A stretch of DNA of 37,016 nucleotides, taken from the NCBI GenBank assembly GCA_017961265.1, contig JAGCXN010000005.1, forward strand, positions 1 to 37,016, read 5' to 3'. Position 1 is the stretch's first letter. Every line of letters begins with the position of its first letter. The notes below the pieces were generated by a model. It saw only the letters and a program-made list of their open reading frames with translations. It did not search any database and was not told the DNA's origin. The DNA is from Bacteroidales bacterium (GTDB lineage: Bacteria > Bacteroidota > Bacteroidia > Bacteroidales > WCHB1-69). Positions 32,925 through 37,016 of this stretch are shown here, one piece after another. A program made the translations under genes and the position numbers.

Positions 32925-32998
32925 GCGGTTGTAGCTCAGTTGGTTAGAGTACCGGATTGTGGTTCCGTGGGTCGTCGGTTCGAATCCGACCTGCCGCC
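32925..32998 (+). tRNA. tRNA-His(GTG)
   Basis: Acceptor GCGGTTG/CTGCCGC (one T-T mismatch), D-arm GCTCAGTTGGTTAGAGT, anticodon GTG within GGATTGTGGTTCC, T-loop TTCGAAT. C73 can pair with G at 32924 (G-1), the tRNA-His hallmark. CCA is not encoded. Its 3' end from 32972 is duplicated at 34740. Confidence 0.95.
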
Positions 32999-33082
32999 CA
33001 AAAGATTGAAAAACAGCGATTTGCAAGCACAAATCGCTGTTTTTTTTGTTCCAATCGGGACAGAAACGGGACAAAACGACAC
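32972..33082 (+). repeat. 111-bp direct repeat, left copy (tRNA-His 3' end and terminator)
   Basis: From TCGTCGG in the tRNA to GGGACAAAACGACAC. It matches 34740-34850 at 109 of 111 positions. It includes the T-arm, the terminator hairpin, and two CGGGACA motifs 11 bp apart that resemble integrase arm sites. Confidence 0.92.
33011..33047 (+). terminator. Terminator of tRNA-His
   Basis: AAACAGCGATTT/AAATCGCTGTTT, a 12-bp stem with an 8-nt loop and an 8-T tract. It is duplicated at 34779-34815. Confidence 0.88.
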
Positions 33083-33325
33083 GAACATAGCGCGAAAATT
33101 CTATCGGTAACTATTGAAAATCAAGTCATTACGTTACAATTTGCGCACATGCAAATCGGGACAAAATAGAACAAACAAAACCGCTGCCATGGTCTTTGGC
33201 AGCGGTTTTGTTACTTAGTGTCCGCGACAACGATTGAAGCGGTTATGAGCACGGAGTGCGAAATTTGAGCGGAAAGCGTGCCTGGTCGCCCAAATAAAAA
33301 GAATTAGACTTTAAGCCATTATTAG
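33083..33325. other. Spacer after the tRNA-His repeat
   Basis: No gene is supported. It holds a third ATCGGGACAAAA motif (33155-33166) and a 13-bp hairpin AAAACCGCTGCCA/TGGCAGCGGTTTT (33177-33209), which looks like a terminator or a leftover of an integrated element. Confidence 0.55.
33177..33209. terminator. Terminator-like hairpin
   Basis: Perfect 13-bp stem with a 7-nt loop, with T-rich sequence on one side and A-rich on the other, so it could work in both directions. No gene ends right next to it on the plus strand. Confidence 0.6.
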
Positions 33326-33358
33326 TTTAACGTACCCGATATATCAGGTCATAAAAAC
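33326..33358. repeat. 33-bp direct repeat downstream of the small lipoprotein gene
   Basis: TTTAACGTACCCGATATATC followed by AGGTCATAAAAAC. It matches 33718-33750 at 29 of 33 positions. It contains a near-palindrome ACCCGATATATCAGGT. Its last base overlaps the stop codon of the lipoprotein gene. Confidence 0.75.
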
Positions 33359-33672
33359 TATTTCTCCCTACAAGTGGTGTTAAAGTGTAGGCGAAGTCCC
33401 ACTTCAGGATGGTCAACCCCGACAGAGTCGTAATAGTTGAGCGATTCGCAGTCGTCAGACTGGAGAAGCGTGTCATAAATGTATGTCTTGGGTTGGATGG
33501 ATATGTCAGATTTTAAATAGTAACCCCCTCCTGAGGCAAGCCATGCGGCCGAGTCCACCACTTCGTTGCCGATATCGTTTGCACATTGACAAAGATGCTC
33601 TTTCTTGCAACCCGTGACCATAATGGCCAGTGCGGCAGTGATGAAATACAATGGAATTAGAATTTTTTTCAT
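33358..33672 (-). CDS. Small putative lipoprotein
   Basis: 104 residues with a lipoprotein signal (MKKILIPLYFITAALAIMVTGC); the lipobox VTGC places the mature N-terminal Cys at residue 22. The mature part has five more cysteines or so (CKKEHLCQC, DDCES, TTCREK), suggesting disulfides after export. No family is recognised. It lies in the segment between the two tRNA-His repeat copies and is flanked by 33-bp direct repeats, so it may be a cargo gene of a decayed element. Confidence 0.75.
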   Translation of the reverse strand: MKKILIPLYFITAALAIMVTGCKKEHLCQCANDIGNEVVDSAAWLASGGGYYLKSDISIQPKTYIYDTLLQSDDCESLNYYDSVGVDHPEVGLRLHFNTTCREK

Positions 33673-33717
33673 GTGGTAAGGATTTATATTAACTTTTCAA
33701 TTCTCAGATCCCAGTGT

Positions 33718-33750
33718 TTTAACGTACTCAAAATATCAGGTAATAAAAAC
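33718..33750. repeat. 33-bp direct repeat upstream of the small lipoprotein gene
   Basis: Second copy of the repeat at 33326. On the minus strand it contains TATTTTG, a possible -7 element for the lipoprotein gene, 46 bp or more upstream of its start. Confidence 0.7.
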
Positions 33751-33877
33751 GGAAAGACCAAAGAATAATAGCAGCCTGTAGAATGATACGTTTTGTGAAT
33801 CATATTATTACAACGATTTTTGTCTAAAAATATTATGCAATTTCGCATTTTTTGAACTTTTCAAGGCGCAAAATTAC

Positions 33878-33909
33878 AAAAAAAGCCGTCACATAGTTGC
33901 AACGGCTTT
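33878..33909 (-). terminator. Terminator of the AlbA-like remnant
   Basis: On the minus strand AAAGCCGT ... ACGGCTTT followed by TTTTTG, located 26 bp beyond the stop at 33935. Confidence 0.8.
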
Positions 33910-33934
33910 CGGAAACTAATCAAATCAGACTCTT

Positions 33935-34852
33935 CTACTCCTCCACCACTTCCCAGTGTCCGCCTTTGTCGGAACCGATGCGGCGGATAAGGCCAGCAGA
34001 TTTAAGCTTCCGAATATTCCAATTCACACCATCACGCGTTAACCCGCATTCTTTGCATAGGGATTCTATTGTAATAGTTGGATTGGATCTCATCAACTCA
34101 ATCATTTTCTGTGTAGTTTTCTGTGTAGTTTCTTCTAACTGCTGTTCCGAAACACTCTGTGCAGCCTCCGCCTTTCTTCTTTCTTCTTCAATGAATGGCA
34201 TAACACTGAAGGCTGCATCAAAACGCACCATAAGATCACAAGGATGTGTTATGTACCCTGGTTCAGGCGATCCGTAATTGCGACAGGCAAGGTCGTCTTC
34301 TGTCATACGTTTGCTTCGCAGGGCTTCTCTGCGGAAAATATTGAAACTCTCTATATCAAGGTCTTGGTATGTGAAATTATCAACAGTGACGGCATCCCAT
34401 TTCGCTCCGGTGCGTTTGAGCAGAAAATGGGTGAGTGCAGAGCCCTGCAAAATTTGCAATGTTGCTCCCGACCGAATGAAATAGTCTCCTTTGTAATTGA
34501 GGGGGAAACCGCACGGTTCAGTTTCAATTCTGATGTACGACTTGCCTTCTTCCGTCAGCAAATCCACATCGACAATGATTCCCATTGTGTTTTTCACTTT
34601 GTTGGGAATATCCTCCAAAAGGCGCTTGGCATCGGCCACGCCGACCACCTCACCCTTGTCGTTCTTGCCAATGTAGAGCGTGCCGCCCTGCGCATTGGCA
34701 AAACTACATATCCATTTCAAATATTCGTCACGCCAAGACTCGTCGGTTCGAATCCGACCTGCCGCCCAAAAGATTGAAAAACAGCGATTTGCAAACACAA
34801 ATCGCTGTTTTTTTTGTCCCAATCGGGACAGAAACGGGACAAAACGACACAT
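33935..34852 (-). pseudogene. AlbA-domain (Schlafen-type) transcriptional regulator remnant, chimeric N-terminus
   Basis: The minus-strand frame is open, but its first 37 or so residues are translated from the tRNA-His/terminator repeat. From ESWRDEYLKWICSFANAQGG (boundary at 34740) it matches the AlbA_2 domain with GTLYIGKNDKGEVVG. The family's native start is missing. At about 34290 RMTEDDL joins directly to ACRNYGSPEPG, skipping the HATPase-type middle normally found in this family. The C-terminus keeps a helix-turn-helix (about 245-300). The ATG at 34852 overlaps the transporter's TGA (TGATG), so it may still be translated. It probably is not functional as an ATPase. Confidence 0.8.
34740..34850 (+). 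repeat. 111-bp direct repeat, right copy (tRNA-His 3' fragment)
   Basis: Lacks the 5' half of the tRNA, so it is not a functional tRNA. Two substitutions distinguish it from 32972-33082. Its right edge is 1 bp from the transporter stop codon; its left edge cuts the AlbA gene. Confidence 0.92.
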
Positions 34853-35739
34853 CACTTTTCCCTATCTTTCCGCCAAAGCTGGTAACTGTTATAGAGGTTC
34901 TGCCAGATGGAGTACATCGCAGGGAAGGTGGCAGCCAACGGCTGCAAGTACATAGACGACATCCAGATGGCGAGGGCAGTGTTGCGCTGACCCAGTCCCT
35001 GACCGCCGGATACCGTGTCGCCGTAATGCCGCCCGATAGCTCTGCCCACCGCAAATTGCACCGCACACGCCAGCATCGAGGCGACAGAAAGTCCAATAAT
35101 TTCCGGAATATGCCCGGCACCATGCAGGAAGATGAAATCGATGGTCTGCCCGAGGGTGATCATCAGCGCCAGCGACCACAAATAAAATGAAAGTCCCTTG
35201 TAACGGGCAACGAAACCGTTGACTTTCGGTGCAAACAGCTGCAACAGAATACTCAATACCAAGGGCAGAATCAGCGTCGGGGCGATTTTCGACAATATCA
35301 GCAGGAACGAATCCCAAAACGGCATCGCGACATTAATGCCTATAAACGAAAAATAGACCGGTGCGAGCAAGGCGACACCAAAGTTCCCCACAAGCGTGTA
35401 GGTGGTGATGGTGGAACGATCCGCGCCAAGCATACAGGCTATCACCACCACCGAGGCGGCCACAGGACTGATGATTCCGATGAGCACGCCCTGCGCCAAC
35501 AACTCGTTGAAAGGATGCAGCAACAGGTATCCACCCAAACTGATGAACACCTGAAACGCCAACAGCCACCAATGAAGGGGACGAACACGCAGCGTACGCA
35601 CCTCCACCGAGCTGAAGTTCAAAAAAAGGATGGAGAAAATCAGAAACGGCACCACCGGCTTCGCCATCGCCAAATAGTGGTGGAAAAGAAGTCCCACAAC
35701 AATCGCTATGGGCAAAACAAAGCTACGGAATCTCTGCAT
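34852..35739 (-). CDS. SBF-like (bile acid:sodium symporter family) transporter
   Basis: 295 residues from the ATG at 35739 (MQRFRSFVLP). An upstream start at 35772 would overlap fumC by 32 bp. It has about nine or ten hydrophobic segments, with GIISPVAASVVVIACMLGAD and QRNTALAIWMSS typical of the SBF/BASS fold. Members move bile acids, pantoate, arsenite or other anions; the substrate is unknown here. The start codon is one base after the fumC stop (TGATATG), so the two are probably translationally coupled. The 3' end abuts the right tRNA-His repeat copy. Confidence 0.88.
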   Translation of the reverse strand: MQRFRSFVLPIAIVVGLLFHHYLAMAKPVVPFLIFSILFLNFSSVEVRTLRVRPLHWWLLAFQVFISLGGYLLLHPFNELLAQGVLIGIISPVAASVVVIACMLGADRSTITTYTLVGNFGVALLAPVYFSFIGINVAMPFWDSFLLILSKIAPTLILPLVLSILLQLFAPKVNGFVARYKGLSFYLWSLALMITLGQTIDFIFLHGAGHIPEIIGLSVASMLACAVQFAVGRAIGRHYGDTVSGGQGLGQRNTALAIWMSSMYLQPLAATFPAMYSIWQNLYNSYQLWRKDREK

Positions 35740-35740
35740 A

Positions 35741-37016
35741 TCAAACCATCTTTTCGGGAACCACCCACGCATCGAACTCCTCAGCGGTCAGCAGTTTCAG
35801 TTCCAACGCCGCCTCCTTCAACGTGAGTCCGTGGGTGTGGGCGTGCTGCGCAATCTTGGCGGCATTGGCGTACCCGATGTGCAGGTTCAGGGCCGTCACC
35901 AACATCAGCGAGTTTTCGAGGTTGTGTCGGATGCGGTCAGTATTCGGCTTCACCCCGCGCACACAATGCTCCTCGAAAGAGAGGACGGCATCGTGCAGCA
36001 GCTCCATCGACTGGCACAAGCAGCTGCCGATGAGCGGCATGAAGACGTTGAGTTCCAGATGTCCCTGTAGGCCGCCGGTGGTGACGGCCACATCGTTGCC
36101 GATGACCTGACAGCACACCATTGCTAAGGCCTCGCACTGCGTAGGGTTCACCTTGCCCGGCATGATGGACGACCCCGGCTCGTTGCTCGGCAGCAACAGC
36201 TCCCCTATCCCGCAGCGCGGGCCGGAGCCGAGAAGCCGGAAGTCGTTGGCGATCTTCATCAGCGACACCGCCGTGCGCTTCAGCGCCCCCGACATCTCCA
36301 CGAGGGAATCGTGCGACGCCATCGCCTCGAACCGGTTGGGCGCGGCGGTGAGTTCCAACCCCGTGAACTGGTGGAGATAACCGATCATTTTCTCCACATA
36401 ACCGTCGGGCGTGTTCAATCCTGTACCCACCGCCGTGCCACCTATCGGCAGTTCCGAAACGTGGACGCAGGCATTTCGGATGCTTTCCATACAATGCTGT
36501 ATCTGAGAGGCATAGCCAGAAAACTCCTGTCCCAGCGTCAGCGGGGTGGCATCCATCAAGTGGGTGCGTCCAATCTTAACGATGGTAGCGAATTCTTCAG
36601 ATTTGGCCGCCAGCGTGTCGTGCAGCTGCTGCAACGCCGGCAGCAGTCCCTGCTGCGCCCACAGCAGCGTGGCGAGGCGCAGCGCCGTCGGGAATACGTC
36701 GTTGGTGGATTGCGACTTGTTGACGTCGTCGTTGGGGTGGACGAAGCGCCCGGGTCCTCGGATTTCGCCGTTCTTCAGGATTTCGGCGCGGTTGGAGACC
36801 ACCTCATTGACATTCATGTTGGTCTGTGTGCCGGAGCCGGTCTGCCACACAGGCAGCGGGAACTCGACGGGCAGCGAGCCCTCCATAATCTCGTCACAGC
36901 ACTGGATGATGAGGTCGCGCTTCTCTTCCGGAAGCACGCCGCAGTCGCAGTTGGCGCAGGCCGCGGCCTTCTTCACCACGGCGATGCTGTTAATGATTTC
37001 CGTCGGCATCAGTTGC
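35741..37016 (-). CDS. fumC: Class II fumarate hydratase (5' end outside window)
   Basis: The frame stays open to the edge of the window; an internal Met lies at 37009, but the family has about 40 residues before it, so the gene is partial. It interconverts fumarate and malate in the TCA cycle. Motifs: [44 protein letters not shown] and the fumarate-lyase signature [13 protein letters not shown]. Class II enzymes are iron-independent. CCDEIMEG and a Cys-rich start (AACANCDCG) are somewhat unusual for the family. The stop precedes the transporter start by one base. Confidence 0.95.
   Translation of the reverse strand, partial: QLMPTEIINSIAVVKKAAACANCDCGVLPEEKRDLIIQCCDEIMEGSLPVEFPLPVWQTGSGTQTNMNVNEVVSNRAEILKNGEIRGPGRFVHPNDDVNKSQSTNDVFPTALRLATLLWAQQGLLPALQQLHDTLAAKSEEFATIVKIGRTHLMDATPLTLGQEFSGYASQIQHCMESIRNACVHVSELPIGGTAVGTGLNTPDGYVEKMIGYLHQFTGLELTAAPNRFEAMASHDSLVEMSGALKRTAVSLMKIANDFRLLGSGPRCGIGELLLPSNEPGSSIMPGKVNPTQCEALAMVCCQVIGNDVAVTTGGLQGHLELNVFMPLIGSCLCQSMELLHDAVLSFEEHCVRGVKPNTDRIRHNLENSLMLVTALNLHIGYANAAKIAQHAHTHGLTLKEAALELKLLTAEEFDAWVVPEKMV

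Noticed and set aside
33083-33325. Remnant of an integrase gene beside the tRNA-His repeat
   Set aside because: No frame in this stretch shows recombinase motifs; only att-like CGGGACA sites and a hairpin are visible.
34740-34765. Second tRNA-His gene
   Set aside because: Only the T-arm and 3' acceptor strand are present; the D-arm, anticodon arm and 5' acceptor strand are missing.

Overview
The window looks like a chromosomal segment of a Bacteroidota (Bacteroidales-type) bacterium. Four secreted proteins end in type IX secretion system (T9SS) C-terminal sorting domains of the 'YPNP ... GVYLI' kind. Promoters carry the Bacteroidota -7 box TAnnTTTG, some with a TTG about 19-20 bp upstream. 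Start codons generally lack a strong Shine-Dalgarno sequence. Coding DNA is moderately GC-rich and spacers are AT-rich.

Layout. 1-4.3 kb: two T9SS cargo proteins, a repeat-rich adhesin-like protein (5' end outside the window) and a secreted esterase carrying the same repeat module. 4.3-9.0 kb: topoisomerase III, convergent with a secreted M28 peptidase and a periplasmic thioredoxin/alpha-beta-hydrolase fusion. 9.1-9.4 kb: a tRNA-Thr(TGT)-Tyr(GTA)-Gly(TCC) operon. 9.8-16.7 kb: a co-directional housekeeping run of sodium:solute symporter, nth, RelA/SpoT homologue, lnt and truB. 16.7-18.2 kb: a repeat-dense accessory patch around a lone ORF6N-domain gene. 18.2-20.8 kb: anmK and a NlpC/P60-LysM cell-wall hydrolase, both cell-wall functions. 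20.85-25.9 kb: a 1684-residue T9SS surface protein with 22 two-cysteine repeats, convergent with the hydrolase. 26.1-32.8 kb: a nitroreductase and a 1988-residue alpha-2-macroglobulin with an intact thioester motif. 32.9-34.9 kb: tRNA-His followed by a 1.7-kb segment bounded by a 111-bp direct repeat of the tRNA 3' end and its terminator; it holds a small lipoprotein gene and a doubly damaged AlbA-type gene. 34.85-37 kb: an SBF-type transporter and class II fumarase (5' end outside the window).

The most unusual theme is the number of short interspersed repeat families and how often they lie inside or at the ends of genes. Repeats of the kind usually found between genes are translated in frame inside two T9SS proteins, at equivalent positions. 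Others supply the C-terminal codons of the symporter and of AnmK, and follow many stop codons as palindromes. The second theme is the tRNA-His-anchored direct repeat, which looks like the scar of an integrated and decayed element and creates a chimeric reading frame.
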